From Streptomonospora mangrovi (GTDB lineage Bacteria > Actinomycetota > Actinomycetes > Streptosporangiales > Streptosporangiaceae): DNA of 64,000 nt. Shown piece by piece: positions 1-7,656 of this stretch (position 1 is the first letter of the stretch; every line of letters begins with the position of its first letter). The stretch lies in the NCBI RefSeq assembly GCF_027604915.1, contig NZ_JAJAQC010000032.1, positions 23,938 to 87,937 of the forward strand, written 5' to 3'. The translations under genes were made by a program, and so were the position numbers. The notes under the pieces were generated by a model that did not search any database, was not told where the DNA came from, and saw only the letters and a program-made list of their open reading frames with translations.

Positions 1-895
1 GCCGCTGCACCTGGACCGTGCGGAGTTCGAGCCCGCGCGCGTCGGCCGCGCGCAAAATCTGCGGCAGGGCGCTCTCGCCCCGGTCCACGCGCAGCCGGAC
101 CGTGGTGCCGGTGGTGTCGAGGGAGTCGGCGGCGGCGAACGCGGCGACGGCCGCGGCCGCCTGGCGGGCGTCCTCCTCGCTGGCGGCCTCCAGGGTCACC
201 AGGTCGCCGGCCACCTTGCCCTTGAGGTCGTCGGGGGTGCCGTCGGCGATCACCGCGCCGTGGTCGATGACCACCACCCGCTCGGCCATGGTGTCGGCCT
301 CGTCCAGGTAGTGCGTGGTCAGGAAGATCGTGGTGCCGTAGTCCTCGCGCAGCCGGGCGATGTGGGTCCACAGGTTGGCGCGGCTGTGCGGGTCGAGCCC
401 GGTGGAGGGCTCGTCCAAAAACAGCAGGTCGGGCCGGTGGATGAGCCCCATGGCGATGTCGAGGCGGCGCCGCTGCCCGCCGGAGAGCTGGGGGGTGTGG
501 CGCTTCTCCAGCCCCTCCAGGTCCAGGTCGGCCATCAGCCGCGCGGCGCGGGTGCGCGCCTCGGCGCGGGTCAGCCCGTAGAGCCGCCCCTGGGTGACCA
601 GTTCCTCGCCGAGGCGCTGGCCGTAGCCGGCGCCGTGGCCCTGGCCGACGTAGCCGATGCGGCGCCGCACGCCGTGGGGGTCGGCGACCACGTCGTGCCC
701 GGCCACGGTGGCGGTGCCCGAGGTGGGCGCGAGCAGGGTGGTGAGCATGCGCAGGCTGGTGGACTTGCCGGCGCCGTTGGGGCCGAGGAAGGCGACGATC
801 TCGCCGGCCTCGACGTCGAGGGTCAGGCCGCGCACCGCCTCGACGGTGCCGGATTTCGTGGTGAAGCTGCGGGTGAGGTCGCGGGTGTGGATCAC
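1..895 (-). CDS. ABC transporter ATP-binding protein (drug-resistance type), C-terminus cut by window edge
   Basis: ATPase subunit of an ABC exporter of the daunorubicin-resistance (DrrA-like) type; it would energise a membrane subunit encoded beyond the left edge. Read on the minus strand, the first 298 codons show Walker A GPNGAGKS (about residues 38-45), signature LSGGQ (about 136-140), Walker B LLFLDEPSTGLDP and an H-loop TTHYLDEA, then a C-terminal domain that runs off the window. The start is a GTG at 895 preceded by a G-rich stretch; the nearby ATG frame hits a stop at once. It follows the PadR gene in the same direction, with two copies of a palindrome in between, so PadR probably controls it. 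The exported substrate cannot be told. Confidence 0.93.
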   Translation of the reverse strand, partial: MIHTRDLTRSFTTKSGTVEAVRGLTLDVEAGEIVAFLGPNGAGKSTSLRMLTTLLAPTSGTATVAGHDVVADPHGVRRRIGYVGQGHGAGYGQRLGEELVTQGRLYGLTRAEARTRAARLMADLDLEGLEKRHTPQLSGGQRRRLDIAMGLIHRPDLLFLDEPSTGLDPHSRANLWTHIARLREDYGTTIFLTTHYLDEADTMAERVVVIDHGAVIADGTPDDLKGKVAGDLVTLEAASEEDARQAAAAVAAFAAADSLDTTGTTVRLRVDRGESALPQILRAADARGLELRTVQVQR

Positions 896-941
896 AGTGC
901 CCCCATGCGGCGGCCGCCGGGCGGCCCGGCGCCGCGCGTCC

Positions 942-960
942 GGTAGTCAAATTTGATTAC
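942..960. promoter_or_regulatory. Operator copy 1 (TCAAATTTGA palindrome) upstream of ABC gene
   Basis: TAGTCAAATTTGATTA is a near-perfect palindrome around the perfect core TCAAATTTGA. The same 18-base string recurs 48 bp away. It sits between the padR-like gene and the ABC-ATPase start, so it is a likely PadR binding site (inference). Confidence 0.7.
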
Positions 961-986
961 TCGGCTGGAATCATCCCGCCCGAGAT

Positions 987-1012
987 CCGGGTAGTCAAAT
1001 TTGATTACCCGG
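987..1012. promoter_or_regulatory. Operator copy 2, overlapping the PadR stop codon
   Basis: Second copy of the palindrome, extended here by CCGG on both sides, so that 26 bp are symmetrical except for one mismatched pair. It overlaps the TAA stop of the PadR gene at 1005-1007. This places a control site for the downstream ABC gene inside the end of its own regulator gene. Confidence 0.7.
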
Positions 1013-1640
1013 TCTCGCGACGCTCCCCGGGCACCCCGCCCGGCCCGCGCGGCGCGGCGGCCGGCTCGCCGAACGCCCGGCCGCCCTCGCCCGCCATGCT
1101 GTAGGCGCCGCCCTCCAGCCGCTCGATCAGCTCCCGGGTGAAGGCCTCGTTCGCCTCGGCCGCCACCACCCAGGACCGGAACAGCTCGTAGACGTGCGCC
1201 GGCTTGTATCCCATGACCTCGGTGCCCAGCAGGGACTCCGCCGTGCGCCGGGCCTTCTCCAGCCCCTCCAGGCGGAACCGCAGGAGCCCCAGCGCGCGGG
1301 AGCGCGGCAGCGCGGTCATGAACGTGATGGCCGCGCCGAAGTACTCCGGCTTGGCCTCGGCGTCGGACAGGGCCTCCTGGAGCAGCCGGAAGAACTCCTC
1401 CTCGCCGGCGGCGGTCACCTCGAACAGGGCGCGCTCGGGCCCCTCGCCGCTCTCCTCCACCCCCGCACTGCGCAGCATGCCGCCCTTGAGCAGTTGGCGC
1501 AGCGCGTGGTAGATCGAGCCGGGTTTGACGTTGGCCCAGGTGTCGGCGCCCCAGGACAGCAGCTCGCGCCGTACCTGGTAGCCGTGGGCGGGTCCGAACG
1601 ACCGCACCATGCCCAGCACCAGCAGCCTCGTCGCCGACAT
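1005..1640 (-). CDS. PadR family transcriptional regulator
   Basis: Winged-helix repressor of the PadR family, about 211 residues. The N-terminus has the usual pattern for this family: LLVLGMVRSFGPAHGYQVRREL, then a segment with VKPGSIYHALRQLLKGG, followed by a C-terminal helical dimerisation region. The ATG at 1640 was chosen because the wHTH begins directly after it and a purine-rich GGAGAG lies upstream; the reading frame is open further upstream to 1745 but that part is Pro/Gly/Arg-rich. PadR regulators commonly sit beside the drug exporters they repress, and here the next gene on the same strand is an ABC ATPase with two matching palindromes before it. The ligand is unknown. Confidence 0.92.
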   Translation of the reverse strand: MSATRLLVLGMVRSFGPAHGYQVRRELLSWGADTWANVKPGSIYHALRQLLKGGMLRSAGVEESGEGPERALFEVTAAGEEEFFRLLQEALSDAEAKPEYFGAAITFMTALPRSRALGLLRFRLEGLEKARRTAESLLGTEVMGYKPAHVYELFRSWVVAAEANEAFTRELIERLEGGAYSMAGEGGRAFGEPAAAPRGPGGVPGERRETG

Positions 1641-1866
1641 CTCGCGCTCCCGCTCTCCTCGGACTCCCCCACCCGAGCCTAGGTCGGCGGGCGGCCCGGC
1701 AGCGCCGGGGGGAGGCCGCTTCGACCGGCCGCGCCGCCCGCGCACACCGTCACTTCACCCGTCTTGCCGGTTAAAAGATGCCTTACGCGCACGAACAGTG
1801 CGTGACGTCTTCTCACTCAGTGTGACATGGTTCGGCTAAGGCGACGCTTGGCAGTGGGGAGACGAC

Positions 1867-2361
1867 ATGAAGGTCTGGGTGCTGGCCGGAATCACCGCGG
1901 GCGCGCTCGTGCCGGGCACCGCGCCCGCCTGGGCCGAGGCCCAGCAGATCGAGGTCTCCCCCGAGGCGGTGGCCCCAGGCCAGTCGATCACCCTGACCTC
2001 CGCCTGCGAGGGCGACGCCCGGCAACTGGAGTTCACCTCCGACGTGTTCCCCGGTACCGCCTCGGCCGAACTGGAGAACACCTTCGGCACCGTGCCCGTG
2101 GTGGTGGCTCCGGGCACCCCGCCGGGCGTCTACGCCGTGCACGCCGAGTGCGTGGGCGGTACCTCCACCGAGACCGCCCTGGGCAAGGTCACCGTCATCC
2201 GCGGCGCGCTCACGCCCACGCCCTCGGGCGCCCCCCAGACCGGCGGGGGCGGCGTCCCGGAGTCGGCGGGGCCGGCCCGCGCCATGGCCGCCGGGCTGCT
2301 GGCGGGCCTGGCGGGCGCCGCCCTGGCCCTGGGCCGGCGCGCCGCACGCCGTGGCCGGTGA
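1867..2361 (+). CDS. Secreted protein with sortase sorting signal (APQTG)
   Basis: 164-residue exported protein. It has an N-terminal signal peptide with an Ala-rich h-region and a probable AWA-E cleavage near residue 22, a beta-rich extracellular domain of about 100 residues with two Cys (in TSACEG and AECVGG), then a C-terminal sorting signal: APQTG near residue 123, a hydrophobic stretch (MAAGLLAGLAGAALAL) and the positive tail RRAARRGR. The signal suggests covalent attachment to the cell wall. The next gene is a sortase whose start overlaps this stop by 11 bp, so the two are probably a dedicated substrate/enzyme pair. The role of the surface domain is not recognisable. Confidence 0.85.
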   Translation: MKVWVLAGITAGALVPGTAPAWAEAQQIEVSPEAVAPGQSITLTSACEGDARQLEFTSDVFPGTASAELENTFGTVPVVVAPGTPPGVYAVHAECVGGTSTETALGKVTVIRGALTPTPSGAPQTGGGGVPESAGPARAMAAGLLAGLAGAALALGRRAARRGR

Positions 2362-2974
2362 GGCGGCGGCCCACGCGCTGGCGGCCGTCTGCGCCGCCGG
2401 CGCGCTGCTGACCGCCTCGCTCGGCCCCGTGGCCGCCCCCGAGTCCGCCGCGCGCGCCCCCGAGCGCCCGGCCCACGACGCGGGCGGCGCCCCGCCCGCA
2501 CCCGCCGGCGCAGCGCACGCGGCCGGCGCCCCCGTCCACCTGGAGATCGGCGCCATCGGGCTGCGCGCGCGCCTGCTGCCCCTGGGGCTGGACCCCGAGG
2601 GCGCCCTGGCCCAGCCCCCGCTGGAGCGCACCGGCGTGGCCGGCTGGTACGCGCTGGGGCCGGCACCGGGCGACCCTGGGGCCGCCGTCATCACCGGGCA
2701 CCGCGACACCCGCACCGGGCCGTCGGTCTTCTGGCGCCTGGGCGACCTGCGGCCCGGCGACGAGATCCGGGTGCGCCGGGCCGACGGCCGCGACGCCGTG
2801 TTCGCGGTGCGGCGCAGCGAGCGCGTGGACAAGGGCGCGTTCCCCGCCGAGGCGGTCTACGGCCCGGTGGAGCGGCCCGAGATCCGGCTGGTCACCTGCG
2901 CGGGCGCCTTCGACCACGCCACCGGCCACTACGAGCGCAACCTGATCGTCTACGGCGCCCTGGCGCGGGGCTGA
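2351..2974 (+). CDS. Class F-type sortase
   Basis: Membrane-anchored transpeptidase of about 207 residues. An N-terminal hydrophobic anchor is followed by a Pro/Ala-rich linker and a sortase domain from about residue 60. The catalytic triad is visible: His117 in ITGHRDT, Cys183 in LVTCAGAF and Arg196 in YERNLIVY. The motifs GHRDTRTGPSVFWRL and FDHATGHYERN are those of actinobacterial class E/F enzymes. The GTG start at 2351 overlaps the stop of the preceding gene, which encodes an APQTG-bearing surface protein; this coupling argues that it anchors that protein. A housekeeping sortase elsewhere in the genome is not excluded. Confidence 0.9.
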   Translation: MAGEAAAHALAAVCAAGALLTASLGPVAAPESAARAPERPAHDAGGAPPAPAGAAHAAGAPVHLEIGAIGLRARLLPLGLDPEGALAQPPLERTGVAGWYALGPAPGDPGAAVITGHRDTRTGPSVFWRLGDLRPGDEIRVRRADGRDAVFAVRRSERVDKGAFPAEAVYGPVERPEIRLVTCAGAFDHATGHYERNLIVYGALARG

Positions 2975-3168
2975 GCGGACCGGCGGCCGCCGCCGCGACC
3001 CTGCCGCCGACCGGGTGTCCCGGTGACCTGGTGGCCCGGTCGCCGGGTGGCCCGGTGGCCCGGTGGCGGGCGAGCGGGTCCGGGCGGCCGGGTGCCCCCG
3101 CCGCCCCACCTCCCCGGCGGTCCCGGACTCGACCTCGGCCTCGGCACCCGCGACCCGGCCGCGCCGCG
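2975..3168. repeat. GC-rich intergenic stretch with short GGTGGCCCGG repeats
   Basis: Between the sortase gene and the convergent PhzF-like gene. At about 3007-3066 the unit GGTGGCCCGG(T) recurs imperfectly several times. No gene was seen. It may act as a termination region between convergent genes. Confidence 0.45.
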
Positions 3169-3852
3169 CTAGGGCAGCCGGTAGCCCCGGGTGTCGACCA
3201 GGGCGCACCGGCCGCCGATCTCGACCGTGCCGTCCGGGCCGGGGCGGGCGTCGATCCGCGAGCCCACCCCCTGGCGGATCACCAGCGGGCGGCGCAGCAG
3301 CCCGCACAGCCGCAGCGCGGCCGCGCCCGTGGCCTCGTCCTCGCCGATGCCCATCTCGGCGGGGAACACCCGCACCCGCACCCGCCCGGCCGTCTCGTCC
3401 TCCCACGCCCACACGTGCAGGTTGACGCCGGGCTCGCCACCGACCAGGGCGTCGACCTCGGCCGGGGAGGGCAGTTGGCGGGTGTCGAACTCCGGCGCCA
3501 GCGCCGGGTCGGCGCGGATCCAGGTGTGGTCGCCGTCCTCCCAGGTGGGCACCACGCCGGCCGGCGGGTACAGGGAGTCCCGGCCCATCCCCTGGTGGCG
3601 CAGCAGCCATGAGGTGCCCACGAGCGGGTGGCCGGCCAGCGGCAGCTCGATGGCCGGGGTGTGGATGTGCATCCGGCCGGTGGCGGTGTCCTCCACGAAC
3701 ACGGTCTCGGAGAACCCGAGGTCGGCGGCGACCGCCTGCCGGGCGGCGTCGGACATGCCGGCGGCGTCCAGGAAGACGCCGAGTTCGTTGCCGCCCGTGC
3801 CGTGCTCGCCGAGGAAGACGGTCACGACGTGAAGTGTGGTGGTTGTGCTCAT
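3169..3852 (-). CDS. PhzF family protein (phenazine biosynthesis-like isomerase)
   Basis: About 227 residues, shorter than the usual 260-300 of PhzF enzymes. Recognisable motifs are GTGGNELGVFLDAAGM at the N-terminus, FSETVFVED (Glu of the PhzF active site), LPLAGHPLVGTSW, and FPAEMGIGEDEATGAAA, which contains the conserved Asp of the second lobe. The family has a diaminopimelate-epimerase-like fold and includes isomerases, mostly of unknown substrate. The ATG at 3852 (MSTTTTLHVVTVF) was chosen as the first start giving the family N-terminus. No phenazine genes are nearby, so a role in phenazine synthesis should not be assumed. Confidence 0.85.
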   Translation of the reverse strand: MSTTTTLHVVTVFLGEHGTGGNELGVFLDAAGMSDAARQAVAADLGFSETVFVEDTATGRMHIHTPAIELPLAGHPLVGTSWLLRHQGMGRDSLYPPAGVVPTWEDGDHTWIRADPALAPEFDTRQLPSPAEVDALVGGEPGVNLHVWAWEDETAGRVRVRVFPAEMGIGEDEATGAAALRLCGLLRRPLVIRQGVGSRIDARPGPDGTVEIGGRCALVDTRGYRLP

Positions 3853-4201
3853 ACCCGCCACTCTGCCAGCAGGCGGCGCGCAGCTCCACTTATCGTTCCT
3901 TGGGTCACGGTGAAGCACTCCTTCACAGTCGCGCTGAACACGCCAGACGCCGCGCGGCCGTGACACCGGGTGTGAACAGCCTCACGCCGGGCCATGGACC
4001 GAGGCCGCGCGGCGCGGGAACGCCCTGCCCGCAGGGGGTGTGCGCCCCCACCCGCACCGCCCGCGACCTGCGCCGCATTCGCCCCGTTAAGCCTGTATTA
4101 AGGCCGGGTTGAGCGTGGCGGTCCCCCACGTATTCTCGGGAACCGTGCTAACGCTGTTCCCACCCCGCAGACGGACACCGGACCGTCGAAAAGAGGTCTC
4201 C
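3853..4201. promoter_or_regulatory. Intergenic region with a likely promoter for the VOC gene
   Basis: 350 bp without a credible gene. On the plus strand TTGAGC (4109-4114) and TATTCT (4131-4136) are 16 bp apart, a plausible vegetative promoter whose transcript would start about 60 bp before the VOC start. The opposite side presumably holds the PhzF-like promoter; no clear boxes were seen. Confidence 0.45.
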
Positions 4202-4609
4202 GTGCCCCGAGTGACCGGTCTGGCGCACATCACGCTGTCCGTGCGCGACCGCGACGCCAGCATCGACTTCTACCGCACCGTGCTCGGGTTCAAGGAGTTC
4301 AAGACCCGGGACGGCAAGCAGTGGCTGCTCACCGAGTGCCGCCACCCCAGCGGTGTCGTGCTCGGGTTCATCCAGCACAAGGACCAGTTCAAGGCGACCT
4401 TCGACCACCGCCACACCGGCATGGACCACCTGGCGTTCCAGGTGGGCAGCCTGGGCGAGCTGGACTACTGGGAGGACCGCCTCACCGACCTCGACATCGA
4501 CCACTCGCCGATCGTGCACGCCGACCACGGGTCGATGATCTCCTTCTCCGACCCCGACGGCATCCAACTGGAGCTGTACTGCCCGGCGGAGCTGGTCAGC
4601 GAGGACTGA
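4202..4609 (+). CDS. VOC (glyoxalase/dioxygenase superfamily) protein
   Basis: Small 135-residue vicinal-oxygen-chelate protein. Two beta-alpha-beta-beta-beta units can be traced: GLAHITLSVRDRDASIDFYRTVLGF at the start, and MDHLAFQVGSLGELDYWEDRL with FSDPDGIQLELYCP at the end. The metal ligands expected for the fold are present as His in AHITL and HLAF and Glu in QLELY. The GTG at 4202 was chosen because the fold starts there and AGAGG lies 8-12 bp upstream. VOC proteins range from glyoxalase I to antibiotic-resistance enzymes; the substrate cannot be deduced. It stands alone, converging with a DeoR gene. Confidence 0.85.
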   Translation: MPRVTGLAHITLSVRDRDASIDFYRTVLGFKEFKTRDGKQWLLTECRHPSGVVLGFIQHKDQFKATFDHRHTGMDHLAFQVGSLGELDYWEDRLTDLDIDHSPIVHADHGSMISFSDPDGIQLELYCPAELVSED

Positions 4610-4810
4610 CCGGGCGCGTCTGAGAGCCGGTGGCAGCGCCGCCGCCGGGCTCCGCGCCCCCCTTTTCCCGGCGACCTCCCCGGCCGCGCCGAGGCCGCCC
4701 GCACCGCCTACCCGGCCCCCTGCGGCCGTCCGCCGCCTCCACCCGTGAAGACCCCACCGCGTGTCCGTGCCGCGCGCCCGCGTCCCGGCGGCGCCGCCCC
4801 GCGCCCGGTC

Positions 4811-5581
4811 CTAATCCGGGGAGACCAGTTCCAGCCGCACGTCCTGGGCGCGGATCTCGTCCACCGCCGACTGCGGCAGCCGGTCGTCGGTGATGATCAG
4901 GTCGAACTCCTCCAGGCGCGCCACCCGGAACGTCCCGAACTTGCCGTACTTGGTGCTGTCGACGGTGAGCACGCTCTTGGAGGCGATCCGCAGCAACTGC
5001 TGCTTGGCCACCACCTTGGCCTCCGAGGGCGTGGTGGAGCCGCGGTCGACGTCCCAGGAGCTGCTGGCGATGAACGCGATGTCGACGTTGACCTGGCGCA
5101 GGAAGTCGGCGGTGAACTGGCCCACCGAGGAGTGGTCGGCGTGGGAGACCACGCCGCCGGTGTGGATCAGCTCGATGTTGGGGTACTCCATGAGGTGCCC
5201 CACGACATTGAAGTCGTTGGTGACCACGGTGAGCCCGACCTTGTCGGTGAGCATGGGCACCATCTGGAGCGAGGTCGTGCCGGCGTCGAGGAAGATCGTG
5301 AAGTTCTCGCGCACCAACTGCGCCGCCGCCCGGGTGATCGCCCGCTTGGCCGGGACCTCCAGTTGGGCCTTGGCAAGGTAGGAGGGTTCGCTCTTGAGCC
5401 GCGCCGCCAGCCGCACCCCGCCGGTGACCGAGAGCACCTTGCCGTCGTTCTCCAGCGCCTGGATGTCGCGCCGCACCGTCATGTGCGACACCGACAGCAT
5501 CGAGGTCAGCTCGTTGATGCTGAGCACGTGCCGCTCCTGGAGCAGCTTGAGGATGTGCTCGCGGCGCTGGTCGGGGATCAT
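4811..5581 (-). CDS. DeoR/GlpR family transcriptional regulator
   Basis: 256-residue sugar-type repressor. The N-terminal DeoR helix-turn-helix reads IPDQRREHILKLLQERHVLSINELTSMLSVSHMTVRRDIQALE; the C-terminal DeoRC domain, which senses sugar phosphates in this family, includes DAGTTS, TNDFNVVGHL and LTVDSTKYGKFGTF. The ATG at 5581 begins the HTH. It is divergent from the GDPD-like gene. A short palindrome, TTCAC-N4-GTGAA, lies at 5613-5626 in its own leader and may be the operator. The effector is unknown; a glycerol-phosphate-related signal would suit the neighbour but is only a guess. Confidence 0.9.
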   Translation of the reverse strand: MIPDQRREHILKLLQERHVLSINELTSMLSVSHMTVRRDIQALENDGKVLSVTGGVRLAARLKSEPSYLAKAQLEVPAKRAITRAAAQLVRENFTIFLDAGTTSLQMVPMLTDKVGLTVVTNDFNVVGHLMEYPNIELIHTGGVVSHADHSSVGQFTADFLRQVNVDIAFIASSSWDVDRGSTTPSEAKVVAKQQLLRIASKSVLTVDSTKYGKFGTFRVARLEEFDLIITDDRLPQSAVDEIRAQDVRLELVSPD

Positions 5582-5612
5582 TCTTCGCCTTCGGAGTCGA
5601 TGCGGGGGCGTG

Positions 5613-5626
5613 TTCACCAGTGTGAA
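5613..5626. promoter_or_regulatory. Candidate DeoR operator TTCAC-N4-GTGAA
   Basis: Inverted repeat with 5-bp arms and a 4-bp spacer, about 30 bp upstream of the DeoR start codon, in the divergent region shared with the GDPD-like gene. Assignment to the adjacent regulator is inferred from position only. Confidence 0.4.
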
Positions 5627-5826
5627 GACGCGCGGGACACACCACAAGTCTCCCAGCCGGCCGCCGTGGGGCGCGGCCAGCCCCGAGTGAGGACGGTCGC
5701 ACCGCAGCCGGGGCGGCGACGGATTTGCGGGTCCCGCCCCCGTGCGCGCGCGGACTTTGGCACTCTAGTCTCCAGCACCCGGCGGCATCCCTCGCCGGTT
5801 CCTCGGGGCAACGAAAGACTGGGCAC

Positions 5827-6675
5827 ATGACGCTGGCGATCGCCCTCCGCGGTGACACCACCCGGTTCCGCGAGAACACGCTGCCTGCAATCCGCTCGGC
5901 GTTCGCCGAAGGCGCCGACGTCGTGGCCGTCGACCTGCGCACCACCGCCGACGGCCACGTCGTCGTCGTGCGCGACCACGCCCTGGAGTACACCTGGCGC
6001 CTGGCGCGCCCGGTGGCGCAGGCGACCCTGGCCGACCTCGCCGTGCTGGGCCACGACGTCCAGCAGCGCATCCCCACCCTGATGGAGGTGCTGGCCGAGG
6101 CCGCCGGCCCGCCGGTGCGGGCGCTGCTGCTCGACGTCGACCGGCTGGAGACCGCCCTGGCGGCCGAGGCCGTGGTGGGCGAGCACGGCATGGGCGAGCA
6201 CATCATCTACACCGGCCCGCTGGAGGTGCTGCGGGCGCTGCGCGCGCACCGCCCGCAGGTGGGCCTCCTGCTGTCGTGGGAGCTGCCCACGCTGCCGCCG
6301 CCCGACGTGTGGCAGTCGGTGCGGCCGCGCTACTACAGCACCGAGCACCGGATGCTGACGCGGGAGCTGGTGGCGGAGATCCAGCGGCACGGGTACCGGA
6401 TCGCCACCTGGACGGTGGACGATTTTCCGGAAATGGTGCGGCTGGCCGGAATGGGCGTGGACGCGATCATCACCAACAACATCGCCGAACTCGCCAACCT
6501 CAGCGGGCGCCAGAGTGCGCCGGGTGCGGGGGGGCCGCCCCGCGGCGCGCACGGTGTTTCCGGTCCCCACGGTGTTTCCGGAGTGCACGGTGTTTCGGGT
6601 CCGCACGGTTTCTCCGGCGCGCCCGCTGTTCCCGCTCCGCCCTATGACCTGCGGCCCGGTGACCACCGGCGCTGA
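5827..6675 (+). CDS. GDPD-like TIM-barrel protein with lost catalytic residues
   Basis: 282 residues with the overall pattern of glycerophosphodiester phosphodiesterase: FRENTLPAIRSAFAEGADVVAVDLRTT near the start and IATWTVDD...GVDAIITNN at the end of the barrel. Key positions of the family are changed: the HRG motif is LRG (Leu7), the Glu of ExD is Ala34 (only Asp36 remains), and the HD motif is RD (Arg49). The usual metal and acid/base residues are therefore missing and hydrolase activity is doubtful. After the barrel, residues about 242-265 form four near-identical HGVSG(P/V) hexapeptides. ATG at 5827. It is divergent from the DeoR repressor. It could be a binding or scaffold protein rather than an enzyme. 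Confidence 0.8.
   Translation: MTLAIALRGDTTRFRENTLPAIRSAFAEGADVVAVDLRTTADGHVVVVRDHALEYTWRLARPVAQATLADLAVLGHDVQQRIPTLMEVLAEAAGPPVRALLLDVDRLETALAAEAVVGEHGMGEHIIYTGPLEVLRALRAHRPQVGLLLSWELPTLPPPDVWQSVRPRYYSTEHRMLTRELVAEIQRHGYRIATWTVDDFPEMVRLAGMGVDAIITNNIAELANLSGRQSAPGAGGPPRGAHGVSGPHGVSGVHGVSGPHGFSGAPAVPAPPYDLRPGDHRR
6550..6621 (+). repeat. Four 18-bp tandem repeats inside the GDPD-like gene
   Basis: Four in-frame units of 18 bp (6550-6567, 6568-6585, 6586-6603, 6604-6621), each beginning CACGGT and encoding His-Gly-Val/Phe-Ser-Gly-X. They lie in the C-terminal tail after the barrel domain. Confidence 0.9.
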
Positions 6676-6992
6676 GACCGGCGGCGGTCCACTCGCTCGG
6701 ATGCATTCAAACTGAATTCAGTTTATTGCGGTCGCACGTATGCAAAACACGGTGCGAGATTTCCTCGGGCAAGCTGCCCGCTTTTCCCTGAAAGCGACCC
6801 CGGGCACCGCTATGCTGGAAACGGCCGGTGTTTCCCGCACCGGCGTCGCGGTGCGCCGAGCCGTTCCCGATTCGCGGCCCGCCTCCCCCATCGCGCGGCG
6901 GCGCTCGCCCGCACGCGCGGCCGCACCCGGCAACGCCACCGCACCCGCTCCCACCCCTCGTCTACGCCCGCGACCTCCGGGGCATTGCAGAG
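6676..6992. promoter_or_regulatory. Intergenic region before TetR gene, with a perfect 16-bp palindrome
   Basis: About 317 bp without a convincing gene, and locally AT-richer at its left end. AAACTGAATTCAGTTT at 6709-6724 is a perfect 16-bp palindrome, typical in size of a TetR operator. It is about 270 bp from the TetR start, so a long leader or another target is possible. Confidence 0.55.
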
Positions 6993-7622
6993 ATGATCAT
7001 GACAGCGGACCTGTCCCACATCGACGCGCGCGCCTTCGACCGCGTGCTCCACACCGCGGCGGGGCTGTTCGCCCGCCACGGCCTCAACGGCATCGGCATG
7101 GCCGCTCTCGCCCACGAGGTCACCGCCGCCACCGGTGTCGACCCCGTCGCCTTCCGCAGAGCCTTCCCCACCCGCCTCGACCTCGCCTACGCCGTGGCCC
7201 TGCACTCCACCCGCGACCTCGTGCAAAGCCAACTCGACTCCCCCGCCGTCGGCCTGTCCCCCACCGAGCGCGTGGACCGCCTGGTGCGGCGGCACATCCG
7301 GCACTGCTGGCGGTACCGCACCGCCGAGCACCTGCGGCGCACCCTGCTGCCCACGCTGCGGACCGTCCACCCCGAGCGCCACCGGGAGCTGACCGACCTC
7401 CTCCAGGGCTACCGCGCGCACATCCGCCAGCTCATCGCCGAGGGTGTGGCCGCCGGCGAGTTCCGCGTGCCCGCCGGAGCCGACACCGCCGGCGTGGTGG
7501 TCGACACCCTCGACTCCGTGCTCGACTGGTACGACCCCGAGGGCGGCCTGACCCTGGCCGAACTCGGCGACGTCAACGCCGACCTGGTCATCCACCACCA
7601 CCTCGGCCGCCCGCGCGAGTAG
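6993..7622 (+). CDS. TetR family transcriptional regulator
   Basis: About 209 residues. The N-terminal helix-turn-helix is seen in VLHTAAGLFARHGLNGIGMAALAHEVTAATGVDPVAFRRAFPTRLDLAYAV, followed by an all-helical ligand domain with no recognised subfamily signature. Two ATGs (6993 and 6999) are possible; the first is given here. It is followed, on the opposite strand and converging, by the two-component genes. The perfect palindrome at 6709-6724 may be its operator. No obvious target gene is adjacent apart from itself. Confidence 0.85.
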   Translation: MIMTADLSHIDARAFDRVLHTAAGLFARHGLNGIGMAALAHEVTAATGVDPVAFRRAFPTRLDLAYAVALHSTRDLVQSQLDSPAVGLSPTERVDRLVRRHIRHCWRYRTAEHLRRTLLPTLRTVHPERHRELTDLLQGYRAHIRQLIAEGVAAGEFRVPAGADTAGVVVDTLDSVLDWYDPEGGLTLAELGDVNADLVIHHHLGRPRE

Positions 7623-7656
7623 CGGGGCGGCCGCGCGCGGCGGCCGGCGCCCCCGG

